Assembly (NCBI GenBank): GCA_002421565.1
Contig: DIKC01000025.1
Location: 1 to 20,160, forward strand
Source: Desulfobulbaceae bacterium UBA5628
Lineage (GTDB): Bacteria; Desulfobacterota; Desulfobulbia; Desulfobulbales; Desulfurivibrionaceae
Direction: 5' to 3'
Length of the DNA: 20,160 nt
The translations under genes were made by a program, and so were the position numbers. Below the pieces are notes generated by a model that was not told the DNA's origin, made no database searches, and saw only the letters and a list, made by a program, of their open reading frames with translations. Shown piece by piece: positions 1-8,597 of this stretch (the first letter of the stretch is position 1; every line of letters begins with the position of its first letter).

Positions 1-227
1 ACACCCCGTTCTTCAACGGCTACCGGCCCCAGTTCTACTTCCGGACCACCGACGTGACCGGGGTTGTAACCCTGCCGGAAGGGGTTGAGATGGTAATGCC
101 CGGCGACAACGTAACGGTTGACGCGGAACTGATCACCCCGATCGCGATGGACGAAGGTCTGCGGTTTGCGATTCGGGAAGGCGGCCGCACCGTGGGCGCC
201 GGCGTGGTTAATAAGATTATTGCCTGA
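1..227 (+). CDS. tuf: Elongation factor Tu, C-terminal end (partial)
   Basis: EF-Tu is the GTPase that delivers aminoacyl-tRNA to the ribosome. Only the last 74 or so residues are in the window; the 5' part lies to the left. The frame (codons from base 3) reads [20 protein letters not shown] at its start, followed by GDNVTV and [18 protein letters not shown]. This is the highly conserved third domain, a beta barrel that contacts tRNA and EF-Ts. The protein ends NKIIA and stops at TGA 225-227. The next gene, rpsJ, begins 18 bases later, so tuf and the S10 operon are almost certainly co-transcribed, a common bacterial order (str to S10). Whether a second tuf copy exists cannot be seen. Confidence 0.97.
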   Translation, partial: TPFFNGYRPQFYFRTTDVTGVVTLPEGVEMVMPGDNVTVDAELITPIAMDEGLRFAIREGGRTVGAGVVNKIIA

Positions 228-245
228 GACAGGTAGGGAAAAACG

Positions 246-557
246 ATGATTAATACCCAGAAGATTCGGATCAGGCTGAAGGGCTACGACCATAAATTGA
301 TCGACCAGTCCACCGGCGAGATCGTCGAGACCGCCAAGCGAACCGGCGCCACCGTGGCCGGGCCGATTCCGCTGCCGACCTCGATCAACAAGTATTGTGT
401 GTTGCGCGGTCCCCATGTGGACAAGAAATCCCGCGAGCAGTTTGAAATGCGGACCCATCGCCGGTTGCTGGATATTCTTGAACCGACCCAGCAGACCATC
501 GACGCCCTGATGAAATTGGAACTCTCCGCCGGGGTGGACGTGGAAATCAAGCTGTAG
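246..557 (+). CDS. rpsJ: 30S ribosomal protein S10
   Basis: S10 is a 30S head protein and, as NusE, a partner of NusB in transcription antitermination. The 103-residue product matches the usual length. It shows the start [16 protein letters not shown], the loop [20 protein letters not shown] that inserts into the 30S head, and the helix [17 protein letters not shown]. The ATG has a purine-rich TAGGGAA about 6 bases upstream. It is the first S10-operon gene here, only 18 bases after tuf. There is therefore no room for an E. coli-style L4-responsive leader directly in front of it, and transcription presumably comes through from tuf or further upstream. Confidence 0.98.
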   Translation: MINTQKIRIRLKGYDHKLIDQSTGEIVETAKRTGATVAGPIPLPTSINKYCVLRGPHVDKKSREQFEMRTHRRLLDILEPTQQTIDALMKLELSAGVDVEIKL

Positions 558-613
558 CGGTTATTAATTGACATCCGGTGAACGGATAAACAGGACAACG
601 GGCAGGAACGAAC

Positions 614-1243
614 ATGTCGAAACACATGGGAATTTTAGGTAAAAAAATGGGCATGACCCGGATCTTTTCCGAGGCCGGGGCCGCCATTCCGGTGACCGTG
701 ATTGAAACCGGTCCTTGTGTGGTTCTCCAGAAAAAGAGCGCCGACAAGGAAGGGTACAACGCCATCCAGGTAGGTTTCGGGGCCAAGAAGGAAAGCCGGC
801 TGAGCAAGCCGGAGGCCGGTCACGCCAAGGCCGCGGCCAAGGGCGGTTTTTATCACATCAAGGAATTCCGGGTATCCGATCCGAGTCAGTATGAGATCGG
901 CCAGGAGATTCTGGTCGGCGATATTCTGAGCGTCGGGGAACTGGTTGATGTCCGGGCTCAAACCAGGGGCCGCGGCTTCCAGGGCGTGGTTCGGCGATAC
1001 GGTTTCAAGGGCGGGCGCGCCACCCACGGCTCCATGTTCCATCGGGCTCCCGGTTCCATCGGTTGTAGCGCCTGGCCGAGCCGGGTGGTTAAGGGTAAGC
1101 GGATGCCGGGCCAGATGGGCTCGAAGTTCATTACCAAGAAGAACTGTACCATTATTGATATTCGTCCGGAGCAGAATGTGCTGGTGGTAAAGGGCAGCGT
1201 GCCCGGCGCTTCGGAAGGAATTATTCAGATCTTCAAGAAGTAG
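614..1243 (+). CDS. rplC: 50S ribosomal protein L3
   Basis: L3 is an early 50S assembly protein whose extension reaches toward the peptidyl transferase centre. The product has 209 residues, the same length as the E. coli protein. It begins [17 protein letters not shown], typical of bacterial L3. The conserved stretch [17 protein letters not shown] is followed by the glycine- and basic-rich loop [20 protein letters not shown] and [10 protein letters not shown]. The region where E. coli L3 has a methylated Gln reads CSAWPS here, so no PrmB-type target Gln is present; many bacteria lack it. It sits 56 bases after rpsJ. The ATG is preceded by a weak CAGGAAC motif; a second ATG four codons in is less likely. 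Confidence 0.98.
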   Translation: MSKHMGILGKKMGMTRIFSEAGAAIPVTVIETGPCVVLQKKSADKEGYNAIQVGFGAKKESRLSKPEAGHAKAAAKGGFYHIKEFRVSDPSQYEIGQEILVGDILSVGELVDVRAQTRGRGFQGVVRRYGFKGGRATHGSMFHRAPGSIGCSAWPSRVVKGKRMPGQMGSKFITKKNCTIIDIRPEQNVLVVKGSVPGASEGIIQIFKK

Positions 1244-1276
1244 AGATCAGCAAATCCGCGGTTGGGGGTGCCGAGT

Positions 1277-1900
1277 ATGGCCGTTACGGAAATTTACAAT
1301 ATCAGGAAAGAGAAGGTGGGAGACATCGAGTTGAACGATGCCCTCTTCCAAGTCGAGGTCAATCCTCATCTTCTGCATGACATCGTGCGGATGCAGCGCG
1401 CCAATCGGCGGGCCGGCACCGCCTGCACCAAGACCCGGGCCGAGGTCAGCGCCAGCGGCAAAAAGCCTTGGAAGCAGAAGGGCACCGGCCGGGCTCGTTC
1501 CGGCAGCCGCAAATCGCCGCTTTGGCGGGGTGGTGGCACCGTGTTTGGGCCGCAACCGCGAAGCTACGCCTTCACCATGCCGCGCAAAGCCCGCAAACTT
1601 GGGCTGCGGATGGCTTTGAGCTCCCGCTTCGGCGATCAGATGGTGGTGGTGCTGGATGATTTTACCCTGGAAGCGATCAAGACCAAGCGCTTCCTGGAAG
1701 TGATGGATGCCTTTGCGATCAAGAACGCCTTGATCGTGGTGCCGGAGTCCAACGATCATCTGGAGCGTTCGGCCCGCAACGTTCACGGCTTCAAGGTGAT
1801 GCCCACCGCCGGCCTCAATGTTTATGACATCCTCCTGCATCAGCACATCGTGCTGGTTCAGCCTTGTCTTGATCAGTTGGAAAAGAGGTTGCTCTCATGA
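1277..1900 (+). CDS. rplD: 50S ribosomal protein L4
   Basis: L4 (uL4) binds 23S rRNA, lines the exit tunnel and, in enterobacteria, represses its own operon. I chose ATG 1277, giving 207 residues starting [19 protein letters not shown], because GGGGGTG lies 6 bases upstream. The open frame extends further to a TTG at 1262, but that would cover the ribosome-binding site. The tunnel loop is recognisable in [20 protein letters not shown] with the following [10 protein letters not shown], and [17 protein letters not shown] follows. The last codons overlap rplW by 4 bases (ATGA), implying translational coupling. Confidence 0.97.
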   Translation: MAVTEIYNIRKEKVGDIELNDALFQVEVNPHLLHDIVRMQRANRRAGTACTKTRAEVSASGKKPWKQKGTGRARSGSRKSPLWRGGGTVFGPQPRSYAFTMPRKARKLGLRMALSSRFGDQMVVVLDDFTLEAIKTKRFLEVMDAFAIKNALIVVPESNDHLERSARNVHGFKVMPTAGLNVYDILLHQHIVLVQPCLDQLEKRLLS

Positions 1901-2187
1901 AGGATATTTACGGCGTACTTAAACGGCCCCGGCTGACCGAAAAGGGCATGGGGCTGCAGGAAGAGCACAACCAGATCGTGCTCCAGGTTGATCGGCAGGC
2001 CAATAAGGTCGAGATCAAGAAGGCGGTAGAGGCGATCCTCAACGTCAAGGTCGAGTCGGTACGGACCGCCAACATGCCTGGTCGGCAAAAGCGGCTTGGC
2101 AAAAACATCGGCCGGACCTCCGACTGGAAAAAGGCCTTTGTCTCCTTGAGTCGGGACAGTAAAGTCGATTTTCTCGGCGAGTTGTAA
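1897..2187 (+). CDS. rplW: 50S ribosomal protein L23
   Basis: L23 (uL23) sits at the tunnel exit and is the docking site for trigger factor and SRP. The product has 96 residues, near the usual length of about 100. It starts [19 protein letters not shown], the standard L23 opening, and has KVEIKKAVEAILNVKVESVRT followed by the basic loop GRQKRLGKNIGRTSDWKKAFV. The start ATG overlaps the rplD stop by 4 bases, so its translation is probably coupled to L4. The 72 bases between its stop and rplB carry two copies of AATCAGGA but no clear hairpin. Confidence 0.97.
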   Translation: MKDIYGVLKRPRLTEKGMGLQEEHNQIVLQVDRQANKVEIKKAVEAILNVKVESVRTANMPGRQKRLGKNIGRTSDWKKAFVSLSRDSKVDFLGEL

Positions 2188-2259
2188 TCCGAGCCGGTCG
2201 GAATCAGGAATAAACAGGAATCAGGATTATATTCCGCAAATCTGCGAGCGGGGTTTGAG

Positions 2260-3081
2260 ATGGCATTAAAGACATACAATCCGACATCACCGGGTAGACG
2301 TACGCTGGTAACCGTGGTCAATGACGAGCTCTCCAAGGAGCGTCCGGTCAAGGGACTGGTTCACAGCCTGAACCGGGCCGGCGGCCGCAACAACTACGGG
2401 CGGGTGACCTCCCGCCACCTGGGCGGCGGTCATAAGCGCAAGTATCGGCTGATCGATTTCAAGCGGGACAAGGTGGGCATCCCGGCCAAGGTGGCGGCCA
2501 TCGAGTATGACCCCAACCGCACCGCCAATATCGCTCTCCTCCATTACGTGGACGGAGAGAAGCGCTACATCCTGTCGCCGGTGGGGGTCAAGGTCGGTGA
2601 TGTGATCGAAGCGGGCGACACCGTGGACATCAAGCCGGGCAACTGCATGCCGATGGGCAACATGCCGCTGGGCAGCACCATTCATAATATCGAGATGAAG
2701 ATCGGCAAGGGCGGTCAGCTGGTGCGGAGCGCCGGCGGGTCGGCCCAACTGATGGCCAAGGAAGGGGAGCAGGTGCTGGTTAAACTGCCCTCCGGCGAGG
2801 TTCGCCGCTTCCATCGCCAGTGCCGGGCCAGTATCGGCCAGGTGGGCAACATCGAGCATGAAAGCCAGAAGCTGGGCAAGGCCGGACGTAATCGCTGGCT
2901 GGGTCGGCGGCCCAAGGTTCGCGGCGTGGCCATGAACCCGGTTGATCATCCCATGGGCGGCGGTGAAGGCAAGAGTTCCGGCGGCCGTCACCCGTGCAGT
3001 CCTTGGGGGATGCCGAGCAAGGGTTACAAGACCAGGAACCGCAAGGTTTCCGACAAAGATATTGTCAAGAAGAGATCCTAA
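2260..3081 (+). CDS. rplB: 50S ribosomal protein L2
   Basis: L2 (uL2) is a core 50S protein needed for subunit joining and peptidyl transfer. The product has 273 residues, the same as in E. coli. It starts [19 protein letters not shown]. It contains [20 protein letters not shown] and the C-terminal loop [18 protein letters not shown], in which His230 corresponds to the conserved E. coli His229 near the peptidyl transferase centre. The ATG follows GCGGGGTTTGAG, a G-rich but imperfect ribosome-binding site. rpsS begins 15 bases after the stop. Confidence 0.98.
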   Translation: MALKTYNPTSPGRRTLVTVVNDELSKERPVKGLVHSLNRAGGRNNYGRVTSRHLGGGHKRKYRLIDFKRDKVGIPAKVAAIEYDPNRTANIALLHYVDGEKRYILSPVGVKVGDVIEAGDTVDIKPGNCMPMGNMPLGSTIHNIEMKIGKGGQLVRSAGGSAQLMAKEGEQVLVKLPSGEVRRFHRQCRASIGQVGNIEHESQKLGKAGRNRWLGRRPKVRGVAMNPVDHPMGGGEGKSSGGRHPCSPWGMPSKGYKTRNRKVSDKDIVKKRS

Positions 3082-3096
3082 GCAAGGGGGACAGAC

Positions 3097-3366
3097 GTGG
3101 CACGATCAATCAAAAAAGGTCCGTTCATTGACGACCATCTGTTGCGGAAGGTGATGAAGGCCAGGGAAGAAGGTTCGCGCAAGGTAATCCAGACCTGGTC
3201 TCGCCGTTCCGATGTGATTCCGGAGATGATCGGCCTGACCTTTGCGGTTCATAACGGCAAAAAGTTTATCCCGGTTTTCGTGTCCGAGAACATGGTCGGT
3301 CATAAGCTGGGGGAGTTTGCCCCGACTCGCACCTATCATGGTCATACGGCCGACAAGAAGAAATAA
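3097..3366 (+). CDS. rpsS: 30S ribosomal protein S19 (GTG start)
   Basis: S19 (uS19) is a 30S head protein that contacts S13 and the tRNAs. The 89-residue product begins [18 protein letters not shown] after a GTG initiator, with AAGGGGGA about 7 bases upstream. The conserved family N-terminus leaves no better start. Further landmarks are [23 protein letters not shown] and the C-terminal [16 protein letters not shown], both characteristic of S19. It is one of six genes in this cluster that start with a codon other than ATG, all of them for 30S proteins. Confidence 0.97.
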   Translation: MARSIKKGPFIDDHLLRKVMKAREEGSRKVIQTWSRRSDVIPEMIGLTFAVHNGKKFIPVFVSENMVGHKLGEFAPTRTYHGHTADKKK

Positions 3367-3405
3367 GCCCGCTTTGCGAGCAAGGTTCAAGGAGTAGACA
3401 AGGTC

Positions 3406-3738
3406 ATGGAAGCAACATCGCGTGCCCGTTATATCAGGATTTCTCCCCAGAAGGCCCGGCTGGTCGCCGACCTGGTAAGGGGTCAGAAGGTGGAAACGGC
3501 CATCAACACCCTGCGCTTCATGCCCAAGAAAGGGGCGCGGATTCTCCGCAAGGTGCTGGAGGCGGCTCTGGCCAACGCGAGCCAGAACGACTCCATTGAC
3601 GTGGACACCCTCTATGTCAAGACTATTCATATCGACGGCGGCCCCATGCTGAAGCGGATAAGGCCGATGCCCATGGGCCGGGCCGGGCGGATTTTGAAGC
3701 GTACCAGCCATATCACCATCGTGCTGGACGAACAGTAA
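3406..3738 (+). CDS. rplV: 50S ribosomal protein L22
   Basis: L22 (uL22) lines the nascent-chain tunnel with L4 and is a site of macrolide-resistance changes in other bacteria. The 110-residue product has exactly the E. coli length. It shows RARYIRISPQKARLVADLVRG and, near the C-terminus, the tunnel hairpin GPMLKRIRPMPMGRAGRIL followed by KRTSHITIVL. An AAGGAGT site stands 11 bases before the ATG. No insertion or deletion is apparent in the hairpin loop. Confidence 0.97.
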   Translation: MEATSRARYIRISPQKARLVADLVRGQKVETAINTLRFMPKKGARILRKVLEAALANASQNDSIDVDTLYVKTIHIDGGPMLKRIRPMPMGRAGRILKRTSHITIVLDEQ

Positions 3739-3784
3739 GCCATTATTTATCAGGATCGCAACTTAGGGTAACGGAGGCAGGATT

Positions 3785-4444
3785 TTGGGTCAGAAAGTCA
3801 ATCCAATCGGTTTACGGCTGAACATCGTGCGGACCTGGGATTCCATCTGGTACGCGGATCGGGATTACGCCAGAAATTTCCTGGAAGACCAGAAGCTCAG
3901 GAGCTATTTGAAGAAGCGCCTGTATCATGCCGGGATTTCCAATATGCAGATTTCCCGGACCGGCGAGAAAATCCGGATCAAACTGCACACCGCCCGGCCG
4001 GGGATCGTGATCGGCAAGAAAGGGTCGGAGATTGACACCCTCAAGGGCGACTTGGAACGGCTGACCGGCCGGGAATGCGCCCTCGATATCCAGGAAGTGC
4101 GCCGTCCCGAAGCGGACGCCCAGCTGGTGGCGGAAAACGTCGCCCAGCAGCTGGAGCGGCGGGTTGCTTTTCGGCGGGCGATGAAGAAGGCGGTTAATAT
4201 GGCCTTGAAGTTCGGGGCCAAAGGTATTAAGATCGCCTGTTCCGGCCGGCTCGGCGGGGCTGAGATGTCCCGTCAGGAATGGTACCGGGAGGGACGGGTA
4301 CCGCTTCATACCCTGCGGGCCGATATTGATTACGGCCTGGCGGAGGCCAAGACCACCTACGGAATCATCGGGGTCAAGGTCTGGATTTTTAAGGGCGAGG
4401 TGCTGCATGACGCGGAACCCCAGGCCCTGGAAGAACAGGCGTGA
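3785..4444 (+). CDS. rpsC: 30S ribosomal protein S3 (TTG start)
   Basis: S3 (uS3) lies at the mRNA entry site of the 30S subunit and takes part in mRNA unwinding. The 219-residue product starts [19 protein letters not shown] after a TTG, with CGGAGGC 8 bases upstream. The family N-terminus fixes this start. The KH RNA-binding domain is visible around residues 60-90, with its GKKG loop in [16 protein letters not shown]. The C-terminal domain contains [20 protein letters not shown] and [12 protein letters not shown]. The length is slightly below E. coli's 233 residues because of a shorter tail. Confidence 0.97.
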   Translation: MGQKVNPIGLRLNIVRTWDSIWYADRDYARNFLEDQKLRSYLKKRLYHAGISNMQISRTGEKIRIKLHTARPGIVIGKKGSEIDTLKGDLERLTGRECALDIQEVRRPEADAQLVAENVAQQLERRVAFRRAMKKAVNMALKFGAKGIKIACSGRLGGAEMSRQEWYREGRVPLHTLRADIDYGLAEAKTTYGIIGVKVWIFKGEVLHDAEPQALEEQA

Positions 4445-4500
4445 ATCGGAGCGACTCCGGTTTCATAACCAATCCGAGCGAAGAGAGAGCAGGTTAAAAA

Positions 4501-4917
4501 ATGCTTAGCCCCAAAAAAGTTAAACATAGAAAGGTGTTCAAGGGCCGGATGACCGGGGTCGCCGAGCGCGGTTCCGCTATTGCCTTCGGCGAATTCGCCT
4601 TGAAGGCGGTCAGTTGCGGGACGATGACCGCCCAGCAGATCGAGGCCGCCCGTATCGCCATCAATCGCAAGATCAAGCGGGGCGGCAAGATGTGGATTCG
4701 GGTTTTTCCGGACAAGCCCTTCACCCGCAAGCCGGCCGAAACCCGGATGGGCAAAGGCAAGGGCAGCCCCGAAGGTTGGGTTGCCATTGTGCGGCCGGGC
4801 CGGATTCTTTATGAATTGGCCGGAGTTGAGGGCGATCTTGCCCGAGAGGCCTTGCGGCTGGCGGCGAATAAACTGCCGTTTCCCACTAAGATTATTGAGT
4901 TGGACAGCACGTTATGA
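4501..4917 (+). CDS. rplP: 50S ribosomal protein L16
   Basis: L16 (uL16) binds near the A-site tRNA elbow and is a late 50S assembly protein. The 138-residue product starts [19 protein letters not shown], the normal L16 opening. It includes [39 protein letters not shown] and a C-terminal helix with [15 protein letters not shown]. Upstream of the ATG is GAGAGCAGGTT, a modest ribosome-binding site. The stop codon overlaps the rpmC start by 4 bases (ATGA). Confidence 0.97.
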   Translation: MLSPKKVKHRKVFKGRMTGVAERGSAIAFGEFALKAVSCGTMTAQQIEAARIAINRKIKRGGKMWIRVFPDKPFTRKPAETRMGKGKGSPEGWVAIVRPGRILYELAGVEGDLAREALRLAANKLPFPTKIIELDSTL

Positions 4918-5099
4918 AAAACCAGGAAGTCAAGGCAATGGGTAAGGAAGAGCTGGTCGCCAAGGCCCGGGAATTGGCCGAGGAATTGTGCAAGCTCAAG
5001 TTTCAGCACGGGATCAGACCCCTGGAGAACACCGCCAAGCTGCGGGTCTTGCGGAAGGATATTGCCCGGATCAAGACCGTGCTGCACGCGATGAACTGA
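4914..5099 (+). CDS. rpmC: 50S ribosomal protein L29
   Basis: L29 (uL29) is a small helical hairpin protein at the tunnel exit beside L23. The 61-residue product is of normal size. It is made of two helices, [21 protein letters not shown] and [16 protein letters not shown], joined by the conserved [13 protein letters not shown] (family pattern KFQ...G...N...). The start codon overlaps the rplP stop by 4 bases, and the gene probably relies on translational coupling because no strong independent ribosome-binding site is seen. Confidence 0.95.
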   Translation: MKNQEVKAMGKEELVAKARELAEELCKLKFQHGIRPLENTAKLRVLRKDIARIKTVLHAMN

Positions 5100-5160
5100 T
5101 GATGATCCTTAACGCCGCCGGCAACGCGGCTCATGAAGCAAAAGGCAGGTACATCAAAAG

Positions 5161-5421
5161 ATGAGCGAGACAAAGAACGCCAAGAAGACCCGGGTCGGGA
5201 CGGTGGTCAGCAACAAGATGGACAAGAGCGCGGTGGTTGAGTCCGCCAGCCTGGTTCGTCACAAACTTTACGGCAAGTATATGCGGCGGCGGGTGAAATA
5301 CATGGCCCACGATCCGGAGAACACTTGCAATATCGGAGACCGGGTTCTCATTGAGGAATGCCGGCCGCTCAGCCGCCAGAAGCGTTGGCGGGTGCGGACG
5401 ATCCTGGAAAAAGCGATCTAG
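5161..5421 (+). CDS. rpsQ: 30S ribosomal protein S17
   Basis: S17 (uS17) is an OB-fold primary binder of 16S rRNA helix 11. The 86-residue product has the signature [16 protein letters not shown], then [18 protein letters not shown] and the closing [20 protein letters not shown], all standard for the family. The ATG is preceded by AGGCAGGT at a spacing of about 12 bases. The 61-base gap from rpmC holds no recognisable element. Confidence 0.97.
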   Translation: MSETKNAKKTRVGTVVSNKMDKSAVVESASLVRHKLYGKYMRRRVKYMAHDPENTCNIGDRVLIEECRPLSRQKRWRVRTILEKAI

Positions 5422-5446
5422 CCGGATAACCGGATAAGAGGATAAC

Positions 5447-5815
5447 ATGATTCAGACACAGACCATATTGAATGTGGCCGATAATTCAGGGGCCAAGAAA
5501 GTGATGTGCATCCGGGTCCTGGGTGGCACCGGTCGCCGCTACGCCAGCATCGGCGACGTGGTGGTGGTCTCGGTGAAAGAGGCCATTCCCAATGCCAAGG
5601 TCAAGAAGGGCGACGTGGTCAAGGCGGTGGTGGTGCGGACCAAGAAGGAGATTCGCCGGATGGAGAATACCACCGTCCGTTTTGATGATAACTCCGCGGT
5701 CTTGATCAGCAATGCCGGCGAGCCGATCGGCACCCGTATTTTCGGGCCGGTGGCCAGGGAATTGCGGCCCCGGGGATATATGAAGATTGTGTCGCTGGCT
5801 CCCGAGGTTCTGTAA
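5447..5815 (+). CDS. rplN: 50S ribosomal protein L14
   Basis: L14 (uL14) is a beta-barrel protein at the subunit interface that also binds the silencing factor RsfS. The product has 122 residues, the typical bacterial length. It starts [20 protein letters not shown], and VADNSGAK is the family signature. Also visible are [20 protein letters not shown] and the end [20 protein letters not shown]. An AGAGGA site lies 5 bases before the ATG, within a small run of GGATAA-like repeats at 5421-5445 that I consider incidental. Confidence 0.97.
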   Translation: MIQTQTILNVADNSGAKKVMCIRVLGGTGRRYASIGDVVVVSVKEAIPNAKVKKGDVVKAVVVRTKKEIRRMENTTVRFDDNSAVLISNAGEPIGTRIFGPVARELRPRGYMKIVSLAPEVL

Positions 5816-5870
5816 GCGGCAGGAATGTTAGCGGCCGGCGCCTTGCGCTCCGGGCGATTATGATGAGGCG

Positions 5871-6212
5871 ATGGATATGGAAAGCGTAAAGACGCGTCTG
5901 AAAGTGAATGACCGGGTTGAGGTGATCACCGGCAAGGACAAGGGCCGGGTCGGTAAGATCATCAAGATTGACCGGAGCCGCGGCCGGGCGGTGGTGGAAA
6001 AGATCAACATGATCAAGCGCCACACCAAGCCGAGCGCCGCCAATCAGCAGGGCGGAATTATTGAAAAGGAGGGGCCGATTACCTTCTCCAACCTCATGCT
6101 GATTTGTCCCAAGTGCGCCAAAACCGCACGGATCGGCAAGAAGGTGTTGGAGGACGGCACCAGGATCAGGGTGTGTAAGAAGTGTAACGAGTCTGTCGAG
6201 GCTAAGGCCTAA
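5871..6212 (+). CDS. rplX: 50S ribosomal protein L24 with C-terminal Cys4 motif
   Basis: L24 (uL24) initiates 50S assembly. The KOW motif is clear in [19 protein letters not shown] (about residues 17-34). The C-terminal part carries CPKC (Cys79, Cys82) and CKKC (Cys102, Cys105), a pair of CxxC knuckles that could hold one zinc ion; many bacterial L24 proteins have such a tail. Two in-frame ATG codons compete: 5871 gives 113 residues, and 5877 gives 111 with better spacing from GATGAGGCG. I report the longer form. Confidence 0.95.
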   Translation: MDMESVKTRLKVNDRVEVITGKDKGRVGKIIKIDRSRGRAVVEKINMIKRHTKPSAANQQGGIIEKEGPITFSNLMLICPKCAKTARIGKKVLEDGTRIRVCKKCNESVEAKA

Positions 6213-6237
6213 GACGGATCGCTGGAGGCGATGAAGC

Positions 6238-6777
6238 ATGGCTGGGATGAAACAACATTACCTCGATGTCTGCGTGCCGCAACTCAAGCAGGAGTTCGGC
6301 TACAAGAACATCATGGAGGTACCGAAGCTGGAAAAGATCACCCTTAACATGGGGCTGGGGGAAGCGGTGCAGAACCCCAAGATCATCGAGAGCGCCGTCC
6401 AGGAGCTGACCATGCTCGCGGGCCAGAAGGCGGTGGTCACCAGGGCGAAAAAATCGATCGCCACCTTCAAGTTACGGGAAGGGATGCCGATCGGTTGCCG
6501 GGTCACCCTCCGGGGAGATCGGATGTACGATTTCCTCGCCAAGCTGGTTCATGTAGCCTTGGCGCGGGTTCGCGACTTCCGCGGGGTGTCGTTCAAGGCC
6601 TTTGACGGCCGGGGCAACTACTCCCTGGGAATCAAGGAACACATCATCTTCCCTGAAATCGACTATGACAAGATCGACAAGATCAAGGGTTTGAACATCG
6701 CTATCACCACCACTGCCAAGAGCGACGGCGAAGGCCGTTTCCTTTTGCAGGCGCTGGGCATGCCCTTTAGAAAGTAA
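6238..6777 (+). CDS. rplE: 50S ribosomal protein L5
   Basis: L5 (uL5) binds 5S rRNA and forms bridge B1b with S13. The product has 179 residues, the same as E. coli. Landmarks are [48 protein letters not shown] and [19 protein letters not shown], all typical of L5. The start ATG is preceded by CTGGAGGCG at a good distance. It is followed by rpsN after 19 bases, the usual spc-operon order. In E. coli, S8 represses the spc operon by binding near the rplE start; I cannot demonstrate that site here. Confidence 0.97.
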   Translation: MAGMKQHYLDVCVPQLKQEFGYKNIMEVPKLEKITLNMGLGEAVQNPKIIESAVQELTMLAGQKAVVTRAKKSIATFKLREGMPIGCRVTLRGDRMYDFLAKLVHVALARVRDFRGVSFKAFDGRGNYSLGIKEHIIFPEIDYDKIDKIKGLNIAITTTAKSDGEGRFLLQALGMPFRK

Positions 6778-6796
6778 AGGCTGGGAGGCTTTACCG

Positions 6797-6982
6797 TTGG
6801 CTAAAAAATCGATGATCGCAAAGTGTAACCGGAAGCCGAAGTTCAAGGTGCGGGATTACAACCGGTGCGGCCTCTGTGGCCGGCCCCGGGCCTATTACCG
6901 GAAATTCGGGGTTTGTCGGATCTGTCTTCGGTCGCTGGCCTCCAAGGGCCAGATTGCCGGGGTGACCAAGTCAAGCTGGTAG
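6797..6982 (+). CDS. rpsN: 30S ribosomal protein S14, zinc-binding type (TTG start)
   Basis: S14 (uS14) is a 30S head protein. This is the short zinc-binding type of 61 residues, not the 100-residue zinc-free E. coli type. It starts [18 protein letters not shown] after TTG, with GGGAGGC 9 bases upstream. The metal site is Cys24, Cys27, Cys40 and Cys43, in [18 protein letters not shown] and RICLR. An ATG five codons in would remove the conserved N-terminus, so TTG is preferred. The gene lies in its normal place between rplE and rpsH. Confidence 0.96.
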   Translation: MAKKSMIAKCNRKPKFKVRDYNRCGLCGRPRAYYRKFGVCRICLRSLASKGQIAGVTKSSW

Positions 6983-6986
6983 AAAT

Positions 6987-7005
6987 TCTCCGGCCGTTAC
7001 GGAGA
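6987..7005 (+). promoter_or_regulatory. Small hairpin between rpsN and rpsH
   Basis: The 98-base gap between rpsN and rpsH contains an inverted repeat, TCTCCG then CGGAGA, with a 7-base loop starting 5 bases after the rpsN stop. No T tract follows, so it does not look like a terminator. It may be an mRNA-stability or ribosomal-protein binding structure, or chance in GC-rich DNA. Confidence 0.25.
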
Positions 7006-7080
7006 CGGGGTGCGGATTGGGCAGGGCCTGTACCCGGTCGGCCGCTCTTCATTAAACATGGGTAACAGGAGTCAGAGCAA

Positions 7081-7479
7081 ATGGCGATGAGTGATCCCCT
7101 GGCCGACATGCTGACCAGGATACGCAATGCCGGGATGGTAAAGCACGCGAAGGTTGACGTGCCCCTTTCCAAGACCAAAGCAGGGGTGGCCGCAATCCTC
7201 AAAGGTGCGGGCTACATCGGCGACTATCAGGTCATCGACGACCGGAAGCAGGGGATGCTGCGGATCGACCTTAAATACGACGAGCAGAACATGGGGGTGA
7301 TCACCGGTATCCGGCGGGTGAGCAAGCCGGGACGGCGGGTTTACCTCAAGCATGATCAGCTTCCCAAGGTGATGAGCGGTTTCGGCATCGCCATTGTCTC
7401 CACCTCCAAGGGCATCATGACCGATAAGCAGGCCCGGGAGCAGCGGATCGGCGGCGAGTTGCTCTGCGAAGTGTGGTAA
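7081..7479 (+). CDS. rpsH: 30S ribosomal protein S8
   Basis: S8 (uS8) is a primary 16S rRNA binder in the central domain and, in E. coli, the repressor of the spc operon. The 132-residue product begins MAMSDPLADMLTRIRNAGM, the family N-terminus. It ends with the conserved SKGIMTDKQAREQRIGGELL followed by CEVW. AGGAG lies about 10 bases before the ATG. Codon 3 is also ATG, but the longer form is better spaced and matches homologues. Confidence 0.97.
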   Translation: MAMSDPLADMLTRIRNAGMVKHAKVDVPLSKTKAGVAAILKGAGYIGDYQVIDDRKQGMLRIDLKYDEQNMGVITGIRRVSKPGRRVYLKHDQLPKVMSGFGIAIVSTSKGIMTDKQAREQRIGGELLCEVW

Positions 7480-7519
7480 TTGAAAAAATCGGCGAGTCAA
7501 TCAGGGGAGTAAAGAAGTC

Positions 7520-8056
7520 ATGTCCAGAATTGGAAAACAACCGATCGAGGTTCCCGGCAAGGTTAAGGTCGAGATCCAGGGAGTTAAGGTGACGGTGACC
7601 GGTCCCAAGGGAACGCTTGCCCGCGATATTCGGCCGGAAATCGCTTTGGAGCAGGACGACGGCCGGATTTTGGTCAAGGCCCGGGACAACAGTCAGCGGA
7701 CCAGGGCCTTCACCGGCTTGACCCGAACCCTGATCAACAACATGGTGATCGGGGTTGAAAAGGGGTTCCAGAAGAAGCTGGTGGTCGAAGGAGTTGGATA
7801 CCGGGTCGAGGCCAAAGGCAAGTCCTTGAATCTCAGCGTCGGTTATTCAAACCCGGTTGAATTCGCGTTGCCGGAGGGAGTGGCGGTAGGGGTGGAAAAG
7901 AACGTGGTAACCCTGGAGGCCATTGATAAGGAATTGGTTGGGCAGACCGCGGCCCGTATCCGGGATGTGCGCAAGCCCGAGCCGTACAAGGGCAAGGGCA
8001 TTCGTTACGAGAACGAACATATTGTCAAGAAGGCCGGCAAGTCCAAGTCCAAATAA
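7520..8056 (+). CDS. rplF: 50S ribosomal protein L6
   Basis: L6 (uL6) sits by the factor-binding site of the 50S subunit. The 178-residue product matches the usual length. It starts MSRIGKQPIEVPGKVKVEI and shows VTGPKGTLARDI, the mid-protein GVEKGFQKKLVVEGVGYRVE, and the signature RKPEPYKGKGIRYENEHI near the end. The ribosome-binding site is GGGGAGT 12 bases upstream of the ATG. The following 87 bases before rplR hold only a short GGAG/CTCC hairpin and no gene. Confidence 0.97.
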   Translation: MSRIGKQPIEVPGKVKVEIQGVKVTVTGPKGTLARDIRPEIALEQDDGRILVKARDNSQRTRAFTGLTRTLINNMVIGVEKGFQKKLVVEGVGYRVEAKGKSLNLSVGYSNPVEFALPEGVAVGVEKNVVTLEAIDKELVGQTAARIRDVRKPEPYKGKGIRYENEHIVKKAGKSKSK

Positions 8057-8143
8057 GGTCTTGGGAGCGGCTCCGGCGCGACCGCGTTTTAATTGGCCCG
8101 GTTATTTTTTATCGACAGTTGAAGATTAAGATAGGCGAAAGCA

Positions 8144-8509
8144 ATGGCAAAAACAAATTCCAATTCGGTTGCCCGCGACAAACGGGTTCGGCGCATCAGA
8201 AAGAAAATCTCCGGAACCCCGGAGCGCCCCCGTCTGCGGGTGTTCAAAAGCGCCCGCCATATTTACGGTCAGATCATTGACGATGTGGCCGGCCATACCG
8301 TGGTCTCGATGTCCACCCGCTGCAAGGAGTTCAGCGCCGGCGAGGCCGAGGGCAAGACCGCCCTGGCCAAGCAGGTGGGAATGAAGCTGGCGGAATTGGC
8401 TAAGGCCAAGGGCGTGAGCAAGGTGGTTTTCGACCGGGGCGGTTATATCTATCATGGCCGGGTCAAGGCCCTGTCCGACGGCGCCCGTGAGGGCGGCCTG
8501 GAATTTTAG
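8144..8509 (+). CDS. rplR: 50S ribosomal protein L18
   Basis: L18 (uL18) binds 5S rRNA in the central protuberance with L5. The 121-residue product has the basic N-terminal region [20 protein letters not shown], then [17 protein letters not shown]. The conserved C-terminal block runs [20 protein letters not shown] and ends REGGLEF. An AGGCGA motif lies 6 bases before the ATG. Its position between rplF and rpsE is canonical. Confidence 0.97.
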   Translation: MAKTNSNSVARDKRVRRIRKKISGTPERPRLRVFKSARHIYGQIIDDVAGHTVVSMSTRCKEFSAGEAEGKTALAKQVGMKLAELAKAKGVSKVVFDRGGYIYHGRVKALSDGAREGGLEF

Positions 8510-8530
8510 ACTGATATTGGCGGTAAGCAA

Positions 8531-8558
8531 GCGGCCGGTGGTTTGAACGGTCGCGGTT
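8531..8558 (+). terminator. Possible attenuator hairpin between rplR and rpsE
   Basis: In the 88-base rplR-rpsE gap, GCGGCCG (8531-8537) can pair with CGGTCGC (8548-8554), including one G-T pair, across a 10-base loop. GGTTTT follows directly. This resembles a weak intrinsic terminator. Because the operon must continue, it could only be partial, or it may simply protect or expose the rpsE start region. Evidence is base pairing by eye only. Confidence 0.2.
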
Positions 8559-8597
8559 TTCCCTTAGGGATTCAGCAACAGCAGCGGGGGTGACACC

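Noticed and set aside
2188..2259. Direct repeats AATCAGGA and GCAAATC-like sequences before rplB, partly echoed before rplD
   Set aside because: They are too short and imperfect to separate from chance, and no consistent placement is seen at other genes.
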